Assembly: GCF_947253225.1 (NCBI RefSeq)
Contig: NZ_CAMXYR010000011.1
Coordinates: 1-34,383 of the forward strand
From: an uncultured Anaerococcus sp.
GTDB taxonomy: Bacteria > Bacillota > Clostridia > Tissierellales > Peptoniphilaceae
Reading direction: 5' to 3'
DNA: 34,383 bases
Positions within the stretch are counted from its first letter, which is position 1, and every line of letters starts with the position of its first letter. The notes under the pieces are model-generated. The model was not told the DNA's origin. It was given only the letters and a program-made list of their open reading frames with translations, and made no database searches. Positions 22,381-30,467 of the stretch are shown one piece after another. The position numbers and the translations under genes are program-made.

Positions 22381-23661
22381 ATGATAGATTATGCAAAAGT
22401 AAGTCTAAAGGCAGGAGATGGTGGAAACGGCGCTGTTGCTTGGAGACGTGAAAAATATGAACCAAGTGGTGGTCCTGCTGGTGGAGATGGTGGAAATGGT
22501 GGCTCAATTATTATAAAGGCAACAAGAAACCTATCTACTCTTGATGAATTTAGGTACAAGACAAAGTACAAGGCAGAAAATGGTGAAGCTGGTGGCAAGA
22601 GCAAAAAGTTTGGCAAAAAGGGCGAAGATTTAGTTATTAAAGTTCCTGTTGGAACTTTGGTAAGAGAAGCTGAAAGCAAGGTAATAATAAAAGATTTAAA
22701 CGAAGATGGGGAGGAATTTCTTATAGCTAAGGGAGGACGTGGGGGTAGAGGTAATGTCCACTTCAAAAACTCTATCAGACAGGCTCCTCGTTTTGCAGAA
22801 AATGGTAGATCTGGCCAAGAGATTGATGTTATTTTCGAGTTAAAAATTCTTGCAGATGTTGGTCTAGTCGGCCTACCAAATGTAGGAAAATCAACCTTAA
22901 TTTCAGTTATAACCAAGGCAAAACCTAAAATTGCCAATTATCATTTTACTACAATTGACCCTAACCTAGGTGTTGTAAATATAGACAGCGAAAGATCATT
23001 TATAGTTGCTGATATACCAGGGCTTATAGAAGGTGCCAACGAAGGAAATGGGCTAGGTCATGATTTCTTAAAACATATTGAGAGATGCAGAGTCTTGGTT
23101 CACCTTGTAGATATTTCAGGAATTGAGGGTAGAAATCCAATAGAAGACTTTAACCTCATTAATGAAGAATTGAAGTTATATAATGAAAAGCTAAGTCAAA
23201 AGCCAATGATTATCGCTTTAAACAAGTCGGACTTAGATTTTAACAATAACACTGAGGATTTTATAAATAAGTTTTCGGACAAGTATCAAATATTTAAGAT
23301 TTCCGCAGCTACAACTTCAGGCATAAAAGAGCTTGTAGATGCGATTTCAGAGCTACTAGCAACAAGTAATATAAAGGAATTTGATCCAATGGAAGAAGTT
23401 GATTCCAACTTTTTGGAAAACTTCTACGACAAGGAAATTGAATTTGACTTAAACTTCAGAAAAGAAAATGATATTTATGTTGTGGATGGTAGGAGAGTAG
23501 ACAACCTACTTGATAAAGTTGATCTTGAAGATTATGATGGAAAGATGTATTTTGAAAAAACTCTACGAGAGATGGAAGTTTTCGATAAATTGAAAGAAAT
23601 GGGTATTCAAGAAGGAGATAGCGTTGCTTTCGGGGATCTTGTTTTTGAATACTATGAATAG
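22381..23661 (+). CDS. obg: GTPase Obg (CgtA)
   Basis: Essential GTPase in 50S assembly and stress signalling, able to bind ppGpp. 426 aa in three parts: the glycine-rich Obg fold (about 1-158, GGDGGNGG and GGRGGRGN), the G domain with P-loop GLPNVGKST near 163-171, DIPG near 213 and NKSD near 282, and the C-terminal OCT domain (about 345-426) typical of Gram-positives. AGAGGAT precedes the ATG. It follows L27 as in nearly all bacteria. Confidence 0.97.
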   Translation: MIDYAKVSLKAGDGGNGAVAWRREKYEPSGGPAGGDGGNGGSIIIKATRNLSTLDEFRYKTKYKAENGEAGGKSKKFGKKGEDLVIKVPVGTLVREAESKVIIKDLNEDGEEFLIAKGGRGGRGNVHFKNSIRQAPRFAENGRSGQEIDVIFELKILADVGLVGLPNVGKSTLISVITKAKPKIANYHFTTIDPNLGVVNIDSERSFIVADIPGLIEGANEGNGLGHDFLKHIERCRVLVHLVDISGIEGRNPIEDFNLINEELKLYNEKLSQKPMIIALNKSDLDFNNNTEDFINKFSDKYQIFKISAATTSGIKELVDAISELLATSNIKEFDPMEEVDSNFLENFYDKEIEFDLNFRKENDIYVVDGRRVDNLLDKVDLEDYDGKMYFEKTLREMEVFDKLKEMGIQEGDSVAFGDLVFEYYE

Positions 23662-23669
23662 GAGGAAAT

Positions 23670-23954
23670 ATGTTAACTGGTAAACAAAGAGCTCGTCTAA
23701 AGCAAGAAGCGCATGACTTTAAACCTATTATCAATATAGGTAAGTTCTCAGTAACCGATGAACTTATAAGGGCAATAGATGAAGCTTTAGAAGCTCGTGA
23801 ACTTATTAAGATTAAGATTTTAAACAATAATATGGATGATCAGGATGAGATAATAGATACAATTATGGAAAAAACAAAGTCAGAATTTATATCTCACCTA
23901 GGCTCTATTATTACACTTTATAGAAAAAATAAAGAAAATAAATTTGAAATATAA
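23670..23954 (+). CDS. yhbY: YhbY/YqeI-type CRM-domain RNA-binding protein
   Basis: Small CRM-domain protein associated with pre-50S particles. 94 aa, start MLTGKQRARLKQEAH as in the family, with EALEARELIKIKIL in the middle. The RNA-contact loop, usually GKGG, is GKFS at 24-27, losing the second glycine of GxxG. AGGAGG precedes the ATG. It lies between obg and nadD, sharing one base with nadD; this is the standard place for the gene. Confidence 0.93.
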   Translation: MLTGKQRARLKQEAHDFKPIINIGKFSVTDELIRAIDEALEARELIKIKILNNNMDDQDEIIDTIMEKTKSEFISHLGSIITLYRKNKENKFEI

Positions 23955-24550
23955 TGAGAATCGGACTATATGGTGGTACTTTTGACCCTATTCATACAGG
24001 GCATCTAATAGTAATTGAAAATGCAATTAATTTTATGAATTTAGATAAGGTCATAATTCTTCCTAGCTCAAATCCGCCACACAAAAAACACAAGAAAAAA
24101 ACTGCGACAAATATTAGAGTTGAGATGGTGTTTGAGGCTATAAAGGATAATGATAATATTGTCCTATCTACTTTTGAATCAACTGACCAAACTGTCAGAT
24201 ATACTCACGAAACGATAGGATATTTCAAAGAAAAATTTCCTTATGATGAAGTTTTCTATATACTTGGTGAAGATTCTTTCTTAACTATAGATACTTGGAA
24301 AAATTATAAGGAAATATTGAATGAAAAGATTATAGTCTTTGCAAGAAGTAATATTGATAAAGACAGTATCTTGGTCAAAAAATTTGAAGAGATTAAAAAA
24401 GCTAATCCAGATATTTATCTAATAAACAATCTGAATATTAATATTTCGTCAACTTTGATAAGACAACTTGTCAAAGAAGGGAAAAGTATAAAATATCTAG
24501 TAAGAGATACTGTAAAATACATTATTGAAAATAGGGGTTTATATGTTTGA
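23954..24550 (+). CDS. nadD: Nicotinate-nucleotide adenylyltransferase NadD
   Basis: Forms deamido-NAD from nicotinate mononucleotide and ATP in NAD synthesis. 198 aa with the nucleotidyltransferase motif GGTFDPIHTGH at 7-17 and the ISSTLIR motif near 164-170. The TAATG overlap with yhbY and eight-base overlap with yqeK indicate coupled expression. No anomalies. Confidence 0.96.
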   Translation: MRIGLYGGTFDPIHTGHLIVIENAINFMNLDKVIILPSSNPPHKKHKKKTATNIRVEMVFEAIKDNDNIVLSTFESTDQTVRYTHETIGYFKEKFPYDEVFYILGEDSFLTIDTWKNYKEILNEKIIVFARSNIDKDSILVKKFEEIKKANPDIYLINNLNINISSTLIRQLVKEGKSIKYLVRDTVKYIIENRGLYV

Positions 24551-25109
24551 TTACAAAAAATATGAGGAAAGATTAATATCAGATATAGGTATAAAACGTT
24601 ATAAGCATTGTCTTAGGGTTATGGATTGTGCTATAAAATTAAGTGAAGGAAAAGAGGTTGATTTAGATAAGGTTAAAATCGCCTCTTTTCTTCATGATTG
24701 TGCAAAATATAATGAAGCAAAGTATATGAAAGAACTAGGAATAAATAAGTTTGATGAAATCGATGTAAATTTATCTAAACCTGTAATTCATTCTTTTTTA
24801 GGAGCAGAACTAGCAAAAAAAGTGTATAATATAAGAGATAAAGAGATTTTGGAAGCTATCAAATATCATACTACAGGCAAAGAAGATATGACTATTCTTG
24901 AAAAGATTGTATTTATGGCAGATGCTATAGAAGAAGGAAGATCCTACCCTGGTGTTGAAGAAATTAGAAAAAAAGCCTTCGAAGACTTAGACGAAGGCGT
25001 TCTAATGTGCTTAGACCACAATATTAAATTTCTGATTGATATTGGTGCTTTTATAGATCCTCTTACTCTAAATGCAAGAAATTATTTGATAAGGGAGAAA
25101 AATGGATAA
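24543..25109 (+). CDS. yqeK: HD-domain hydrolase YqeK (Ap4A hydrolase type)
   Basis: Members of this family split diadenosine tetraphosphate symmetrically into two ADP. From ATG 24543 it has 188 aa. Metal-binding HD motifs are KHCLRV near residues 19-24 and FLHDCAKY near 50-57, with a further histidine pair in IKYHTTG. A TTG at 24525 in the same frame would add six residues but AGGGG (24533-24536) favours the ATG. It lies between nadD and rsfS as usual, overlapping the latter by eight bases. Confidence 0.93.
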   Translation: MFDYKKYEERLISDIGIKRYKHCLRVMDCAIKLSEGKEVDLDKVKIASFLHDCAKYNEAKYMKELGINKFDEIDVNLSKPVIHSFLGAELAKKVYNIRDKEILEAIKYHTTGKEDMTILEKIVFMADAIEEGRSYPGVEEIRKKAFEDLDEGVLMCLDHNIKFLIDIGAFIDPLTLNARNYLIREKNG

Positions 25110-25410
25110 AGTAAAAACTGTTTTAAAGACATTAGACGATAAATTGGCTGAGGATGTTAAGGTAATAAACCTAGATAATTCTTCGATAGCAGATACATTT
25201 ATACTAGCAAGTGGTGGTAGCATTAATCAAACCAGAGCTCTTGCTGATTATATAGAAGATGATTTAGAAAAAGAAGGATATAAACTTATCTCTAAGGAAG
25301 GACTTAGAGAAGGGGAGTGGATACTCCTTGATGTTGGAGATGTTATTGTCCACATTTTTACACAAAAACAACGTGAGTTTTATGATTTAGATAATTTATG
25401 GGAGAGCTAA
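25102..25410 (+). CDS. rsfS: Ribosome silencing factor RsfS
   Basis: Binds L14 on the 50S subunit and blocks subunit joining in starvation. 102 aa, with the family segments ADTFILASGGS (about 29-39), the EGLREGEWILLDVGDVIVHIF block (about 67-87) and a terminal REFYDLDNLW. The ribosome binding site is AAGGGAG. It ends the obg-rsfS run; a short gap to comEA has a weak hairpin without a T tract. Confidence 0.96.
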   Translation: MDKVKTVLKTLDDKLAEDVKVINLDNSSIADTFILASGGSINQTRALADYIEDDLEKEGYKLISKEGLREGEWILLDVGDVIVHIFTQKQREFYDLDNLWES

Positions 25411-25437
25411 TCTCTCATAAGTTTCTAGGAGTATTAT

Positions 25438-26088
25438 ATGTCTTATGATAAAAAGGATAAGATTATTTATGGACTTATAGTTGCTGTCGTTATCTTATTT
25501 GCTAACTACATATATTCGAATAATATAGGAGGGATTTTCGATAAGGAAGAACAGGTATCACTCCTAGATGAAGGAAACATTGATAAACAAAAGGATGAGG
25601 ACGAAATTAAAAACTTAGAGGAAAAATCCCCAAAAACATCGGTTATGAAAGTCCACATAGCTGGAGAGATTAAGAAACCGGGTGTCTATGAAATTAAAGA
25701 AGGGGATAGGCTAGAGGACCTAATAAAGGTTGCTGGTGGTTTAACAGATGAGGCAGATGATGTCAATATAAATCTTGCCCAAAGATTAGAAGATCAAATG
25801 AAAATTTACATACCGAATAAAAATGATGAAAAGTCATTAAATACTAACAATCCTAATCAAACTAATGAGCCAGTAACTCCTGTAAAGGATTCATCCTCTG
25901 GACTTATTAACATTAATACTGCTAGTAAGGAGGAGCTAATGACTCTGCCAAATATTGGAGAAAAGCGAGCGGATGCTATCATTGAATACAGAAATGCTAG
26001 TAGATTCGAAAATATTGAAGATATAAAGAATGTTAAAGGAATAGGCGATAAATTTTTTGAAGCTTTAAAAGATTTGATTACGATATAG
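25438..26088 (+). CDS. comEA: ComEA-family DNA-binding protein (SLBB + helix-hairpin-helix)
   Basis: Membrane-anchored DNA receptor of the competence family. 216 aa: one N-terminal membrane segment (about 9-26), a charged linker, an SLBB domain (about 69-126, VHIAGEIKKPGVYEIKEGDRL), a Ser/Thr/Pro/Asn linker (127-154), and a tandem helix-hairpin-helix domain (155-216, ININTASKEELMTLPNIG and NVKGIGDKFF). The partners comEC and comEB are not in the window, so competence is not shown; solitary ComEA-like proteins exist. CTAGGAG precedes the ATG. Confidence 0.93.
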   Translation: MSYDKKDKIIYGLIVAVVILFANYIYSNNIGGIFDKEEQVSLLDEGNIDKQKDEDEIKNLEEKSPKTSVMKVHIAGEIKKPGVYEIKEGDRLEDLIKVAGGLTDEADDVNINLAQRLEDQMKIYIPNKNDEKSLNTNNPNQTNEPVTPVKDSSSGLININTASKEELMTLPNIGEKRADAIIEYRNASRFENIEDIKNVKGIGDKFFEALKDLITI

Positions 26089-26097
26089 GTGAGAATA

Positions 26098-26499
26098 ATG
26101 AAATTATCTACAAGAGGAAGGTATGGACTAAGGGCTATGTGCTACTTGGCGAGTAATGGAGAAAGAAGATACATTTCTGTGGCAGAAATGAGTGAAAAAT
26201 TAAACCTTTCAGAAAATTACTTGGAGCAATTAATTAGACTATTAAAAAATAACGGACTGATAAAGTCCGCTAGAGGTCCTAAGGGAGGTTATAAAATTAC
26301 AAGGGATATAGATGATATATCTGTCGGTGAAATTTTAAGAGTCCTTGAGGGGAATATAACCATGAGCGATTGCGTAAGTGGTGATCATTTTTGTGATGAT
26401 AAGTGTGATGCTTATTATGTTTTTACTAGAATAGACCAAGTTATAAATGAAGCAGTAGACTCAATTAGTTTGAAAAATATGATAAATCAGGAAGTTTGA
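26098..26499 (+). CDS. Rrf2-family transcriptional regulator, IscR-like
   Basis: Winged-helix regulator, 133 aa from ATG 26098. A GTG at 26089 in frame would add three residues, but MKLSTRGRYGLRAM is the family N-terminus and AGGTGA is well placed for the ATG. The wing and recognition region SENYLEQLIRLLKNNGLIKSARGPKGGYKI is at about 38-67. Three cysteines, C92, C99 and C103, lie close to the Fe-S ligands of E. coli IscR (92, 98, 104), suggesting a cluster sensor (inference). In many Firmicutes this gene precedes an iscS/nifS-mnmA set before alaS; here it directly precedes alaS and nifS lies 7 kb upstream. Confidence 0.92.
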   Translation: MKLSTRGRYGLRAMCYLASNGERRYISVAEMSEKLNLSENYLEQLIRLLKNNGLIKSARGPKGGYKITRDIDDISVGEILRVLEGNITMSDCVSGDHFCDDKCDAYYVFTRIDQVINEAVDSISLKNMINQEV

Positions 26500-26508
26500 G
26501 GTAATAAG

Positions 26509-29121
26509 ATGAAAAACTTAGGAATGAATGAGTTAAGAAGTAAATATTTGAAATTTTTTGCGAATGAAAATGGACACACTTTATTAAAGTCCTTTCCATT
26601 GATACCAATAGATGACGATTCGCTTTTGTTAATAAATGCTGGAATGGCGCCACTAAAGAAGTATTTTACTGGTGAGAAAAAAATGAAAAATAATAGGGCA
26701 ACTTCTTCACAAAAATGTGTAAGAACTGCTGATATTGAGAGAGTCGGTAAAACTGAACGTCATGGTACTTTTTTTGAAATGCTTGGAAATTTTTCTTTTG
26801 GAGATTATTTCAAAAAAGAAGCTATTACTTGGGCCTATAGATTTTTGACTAAAGAGTTAGAAATTAGTAAAGACGACCTATGGGTAACTGTTTTTGAAGA
26901 AGATGAGGAAGCCTATAATATTTGGCATGATAAAATAGGAATTGACGCAGACAGGATTTTAAAATCTGGAAAAGAAGATAACTTCTGGGAACTAGAAGTT
27001 GGACCATGCGGACCTTGTTCTGAAATTTTTGTTGACAGGGGACCTAGTAGGGCTATAGATGAAAATGACAATAGACCAGGTAATGATGATTCAGATAGGT
27101 TCATGGAAGTTTGGAATCTAGTATTCACCCAATTTAACAAAGACGCTAATGGAAATTACACTCCACTTGCTCATCCTAATATAGATACAGGAATGGGACT
27201 TGAAAGAATAGCTATGGTGCTTCAAAATAAGGACAATATTTTTGAAGTTGACGTGATGGCAGCAATTATTTCTGAAATTGAAAAACTCGCTGGTAAGAAA
27301 TACAAGGAAAATAAAAAGGATGATGTTTCAATCAGAGTTATAGCTGACCACACTAAGGCAATGACATTCTTAGTTTGCGATGGAGTTGTTCCTTCAAATG
27401 AAAAAAGAGGCTATGTATTAAGAAGACTTATTAGAAGAGCTTACAGACACGGTAAACTTTTAGGCATTGACGGTGAATTTCTAACAGCTATAGTTGATAA
27501 GGTTATTGACACCTATAAGGTTGAGTACGATGAGCTTGTTACTAATGCAAAAAGAATAAAAGATACTATTAAGGATGAAGAAGATAGATTCCAAAAAACA
27601 ATTGACCAAGGTCTTGATAGACTAGAAGGTCTAATAGCTGATATGGAAAAATCCAACGAAAAAGTTCTTAGTGGTGAAGAAGCCTTTAAATTGTATGATA
27701 CTTACGGATTCCCATTGGACTTAACCAAAGAGATTCTTGAAGAGAAAAACCTTGATATAGATGAAAAAACTTTTAACGACCAAATGCAAATCCAAAAGCA
27801 AACAGCTAGAGAAGCTAGAAAGAAAGATGCAGGTTGGTCTCTTGATAATATAAATACTGATGGTATTGCTAAAACTGAATTTATTGGTTATGATGATTTA
27901 TCAATTGATGCAAAGATTTTAAATATATTTGAAGAAAATAGCGAAGTAACTTCGATTAGTGAAGGATTTAAGGGTATAATTATTAGTGATAAGACTTCAT
28001 TTTATGCTGAAGGTGGTGGAGAAGTTGCTGATACAGGGCTTATTTCTTCTGATAGTTTCAAAGCAGAAGTTATAGATGTCCAAAAGTTGAAGGATATTTA
28101 TTTCCATTATGTTGAAGTTGTGAGCGGAAAGATTAATGTAGGTGATATAGCGAGATTTAGTGTTGATAGATCCAGAAGATTGGATATCCAAAGAAATCAC
28201 TCAGCTACTCACTTGTTAGATCAAGCACTTAGAGATATACTTGGTGAAGGAATTAAACAAGCTGGATCTTTAGTAGATGAAAACAAGTTAAGATTTGACT
28301 TTACCCATAATAAAGCCTTAACTAAAGAAGAACTTAGGTCTCTTGAAGATATTGTTAATAGAGAAATAGCTAAACAAGAATTTGTTAAAAAAGAGATTGT
28401 GGATTATAAAGAATCCGAAAAAATGGGAGCTATTGGACTATTTGAAGATAAGTACAAGGATAAGGTAAGGGTAGTTTCTATGGGAGATTACTCTATAGAA
28501 TTGTGTGGTGGATGTCATGTAAACTACACAAGCGATATTTTGATGTTTAAAATAACCCAAGAATCATCAGTGTCTGCCGGCGTAAGAAGGATTGAAGCCA
28601 TAACAGGTAGAAAAGCCTACGACTTATTAGTAAATTCTGAAAACACCTTAAAAGCAATTGCAAGTAAGCTTAACACAAATGTAAATACAATTTCTAGTAA
28701 ACTAGATAGTCTTGATAAGGAAATTGATAACTACAAAAAAGAAATATCAAGATTAAAATCTACAAACGCTTCTGATATAATTGGAGAATTAAAAGATAGT
28801 GTCAAAAATGTAAAGGGTATAAATCTCTTGGTAAAGAAATTTGAAAATGTTTCAATGGATGAGTTAAGAGATTACGAAAATAGAATCAAAAACTCATTTG
28901 ATAATTTAATAATAGTGTTCGCATCAGTAAGTGATAAGATTGTATTTACTGTATCTGTTGATGATAATTTAACTGATATGTATAATGCTGGGAAAATTGT
29001 TAGAGAGATTGCTCAAATTACTGGTGGAAACGGTGGTGGCAAGAAGAACTTTGCCCAAGCTGGAGGAAAAGATATTTCTAAGCTGGATTTAGCCTTAGAA
29101 AAAATCAATGAAATGATTTAA
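26509..29121 (+). CDS. alaS: Alanine-tRNA ligase AlaRS
   Basis: Charges tRNAAla. 870 aa: class II catalytic core (1-240, with RTADIERVGKTERHGTFFEMLGNFSFGDYFK near 75), tRNA-recognition region (about 250-450), editing domain with zinc ligands H564 and H568 (HSATH), C666 and H670 (CGGCH), the same numbers as in E. coli, and a C-terminal coiled coil plus DHHA1-like C-Ala domain ending with GGNGGGKKNFAQAGG. GAGGTAA precedes the ATG. There is no room for a T-box leader, so charging-dependent control at this site is unlikely. Confidence 0.97.
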   Translation: MKNLGMNELRSKYLKFFANENGHTLLKSFPLIPIDDDSLLLINAGMAPLKKYFTGEKKMKNNRATSSQKCVRTADIERVGKTERHGTFFEMLGNFSFGDYFKKEAITWAYRFLTKELEISKDDLWVTVFEEDEEAYNIWHDKIGIDADRILKSGKEDNFWELEVGPCGPCSEIFVDRGPSRAIDENDNRPGNDDSDRFMEVWNLVFTQFNKDANGNYTPLAHPNIDTGMGLERIAMVLQNKDNIFEVDVMAAIISEIEKLAGKKYKENKKDDVSIRVIADHTKAMTFLVCDGVVPSNEKRGYVLRRLIRRAYRHGKLLGIDGEFLTAIVDKVIDTYKVEYDELVTNAKRIKDTIKDEEDRFQKTIDQGLDRLEGLIADMEKSNEKVLSGEEAFKLYDTYGFPLDLTKEILEEKNLDIDEKTFNDQMQIQKQTAREARKKDAGWSLDNINTDGIAKTEFIGYDDLSIDAKILNIFEENSEVTSISEGFKGIIISDKTSFYAEGGGEVADTGLISSDSFKAEVIDVQKLKDIYFHYVEVVSGKINVGDIARFSVDRSRRLDIQRNHSATHLLDQALRDILGEGIKQAGSLVDENKLRFDFTHNKALTKEELRSLEDIVNREIAKQEFVKKEIVDYKESEKMGAIGLFEDKYKDKVRVVSMGDYSIELCGGCHVNYTSDILMFKITQESSVSAGVRRIEAITGRKAYDLLVNSENTLKAIASKLNTNVNTISSKLDSLDKEIDNYKKEISRLKSTNASDIIGELKDSVKNVKGINLLVKKFENVSMDELRDYENRIKNSFDNLIIVFASVSDKIVFTVSVDDNLTDMYNAGKIVREIAQITGGNGGGKKNFAQAGGKDISKLDLALEKINEMI

Positions 29122-29130
29122 GGAGATATT

Positions 29131-29391
29131 ATGACTGATAAGAATAACTTCAATGAGACCATGCTCTTTAAAAGAGATGACGACCAAGAAAAAAACATTA
29201 GAGAGATACTTACGACTGTTTACAAGGCACTAGATGATAAGGGGTACAAACCAAGTGGTCAAATCGTAGGATATTTATTATCAGGAGATCCAACTTATAT
29301 CACAGCTCACAGTGGTGCTAGAAAACTTATTAGAACCGTTGATAGAGATAGAATTTTAGAAGAACTGCTAGAAGCATACATTAATGAGTAG
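29131..29391 (+). CDS. ireB: IreB-family regulatory phosphoprotein (UPF0297)
   Basis: Small protein known in Enterococcus as substrate of the PASTA kinase IreK and negative regulator of intrinsic cephalosporin resistance. 86 aa; NETMLFKRDD near residues 8-17 holds the threonine region phosphorylated in the family, and the rest forms the conserved YKALDDKGYKPSGQIVGYLLSGDPTYIT core. AAGGAGA precedes the ATG. The alaS-ireB-yqgF-DUF1292 order is conserved in Firmicutes. Its stop overlaps the yqgF start by eight bases. Confidence 0.94.
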   Translation: MTDKNNFNETMLFKRDDDQEKNIREILTTVYKALDDKGYKPSGQIVGYLLSGDPTYITAHSGARKLIRTVDRDRILEELLEAYINE

Positions 29392-29803
29392 AATAATGGG
29401 ACTTGATGTCGGTGACAAAACAATTGGGGTTGCTCTAAGTGACCCTATGTTTTTGCTGGCACAAGCTAAAGAAACTATAAAAAGAAAAAAAGCAAGTGCA
29501 GATATACAAAGATTAGTTGAACTTATCAACGAAAATGATGTGAACCTTATTGTTGTTGGACTTCCCAAGAATATGAACAATACTATTGGACCTCAATCAA
29601 TGAAGGTTATGAGTTTTGTTGATTTATTAAAAAAACAAACTGATATCGAAATTGTATATCAAGACGAGAGAATGACTACTATTCAATCAGAGTCAGTACT
29701 AATCGATATGAAGGTAAGGCGAGAAAATCGTAAAGAATATATTGATAAAATTGCTGCATCCTTTATATTACAAACTTATTTGGATAGGAGAAAAAATGGA
29801 TAA
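29384..29803 (+). CDS. yqgF: YqgF/RuvX-family nuclease (pre-16S rRNA processing)
   Basis: RNase H-fold protein, implicated in 16S rRNA 5'-end maturation and annotated as putative Holliday junction resolvase. 139 aa. Active-site acidic residues lie in GLDVGDKTIGVALSD (D8 region), the VVGLPKNMN strand near 59-67, DERMTT near 99-104, and a final D in YIDKIAASFIL. The ATG at 29384 is four codons before a second ATG (29396); the family N-terminus (M-R-I-x-G-L-D) favours the first. Overlaps both neighbours by eight bases. Confidence 0.93.
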   Translation: MSRIMGLDVGDKTIGVALSDPMFLLAQAKETIKRKKASADIQRLVELINENDVNLIVVGLPKNMNNTIGPQSMKVMSFVDLLKKQTDIEIVYQDERMTTIQSESVLIDMKVRRENRKEYIDKIAASFILQTYLDRRKNG

Positions 29804-30038
29804 AATCATTTTACTTGATCAAGAAAATAATGAAGTCGAATTTGAACTATTGGATACATTCGGAGTAGATGAGGCAAATTATGCTGCCTTAAAACAAGTG
29901 GATGATGATTTCATTCTTATGGTAGAGATTGTTGAGGAAGGTAAGGAAGTAACCTTTAAAACAATAGAAGACCAAAACTTATTAGATGAGATTATCGACC
30001 TATATGAAGAAATGAAAGAAGATTTAGATGAATACTGA
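29796..30038 (+). CDS. DUF1292 protein (YrzB-like)
   Basis: 80-aa very acidic protein of the DUF1292 family, function unknown. The start at 29796 is set by AGGAG (29786-29790); longer in-frame versions would add 18 residues inside yqgF that do not fit the family. The core is VEFELLDTFGVDEANYAALKQVDDDFILMVEIVEEGKEVTFKTI, a beta-rich segment, followed by an acidic helix. It overlaps yqgF by eight and fur by eleven bases, which implies coupled translation through the block. Confidence 0.9.
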   Translation: MDKIILLDQENNEVEFELLDTFGVDEANYAALKQVDDDFILMVEIVEEGKEVTFKTIEDQNLLDEIIDLYEEMKEDLDEY

Positions 30039-30465
30039 TCAGATTAGAAAGATTTTTGAAGAAAATAATCAAAAATTTACTAAACAAAGAGAAATTATCT
30101 TTAATGCCTTAAAAAATTCAGAAGCTAAGCATATTACGCCTGAAGAATTATTCGCATATGTACACCAGGAGCATAAGCAAGTAGGTATAGCGACTGTCTA
30201 TAGGACTCTCAATATCTTTGATGAGCTTGGGATTGTTAATAAACAAGAATTTACTGACCAAGCCTATACTTATGAACTAATTGATCCGAAAAATGATCAT
30301 CATGATCATATTATTTGTACTACATGTGGGAAAATCATTGAGGATGAATTTTTGTCAAAAGAAGAAATAAGAGATTCTCTTAAAGACAAGTATGATTTTG
30401 ATTTAGATTATTATTCTTTAAGAATCTTTGGCACTTGCTCCGATTGCAAAAATAAAAAGGAGTAA
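30028..30465 (+). CDS. fur: Fur-family metalloregulator, probably Fur-type
   Basis: Metal-responsive repressor, 145 aa. The winged helix with VGIATVYRTLNIFDELGIV at 52-70 is the DNA-recognition part. Structural zinc cysteines are C97, C100 and C137, C140. Regulatory-site candidates are H35, E83 and the H91-H92-x-H94 cluster. The glutamate in TYELI (83) matches E81 of E. coli Fur and differs from the aspartate of PerR, so iron-type Fur (or Zur) is more likely than peroxide-sensing PerR; this is inference. No obvious Fur box is in front of the gene. Confidence 0.9.
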   Translation: MNTDQIRKIFEENNQKFTKQREIIFNALKNSEAKHITPEELFAYVHQEHKQVGIATVYRTLNIFDELGIVNKQEFTDQAYTYELIDPKNDHHDHIICTTCGKIIEDEFLSKEEIRDSLKDKYDFDLDYYSLRIFGTCSDCKNKKE

Positions 30466-30467
30466 AA

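Noticed and set aside
22389..22937. Long minus-strand open frame (182 codons) rich in Pro and Ser
   Set aside because: It is the shadow of the glycine-rich Obg N-terminus; no ribosome binding site or promoter, and the protein lacks any family character.
25402..25416. Hairpin between rsfS and comEA as a terminator
   Set aside because: Only a 5-bp stem and no T tract; read-through into comEA is expected.
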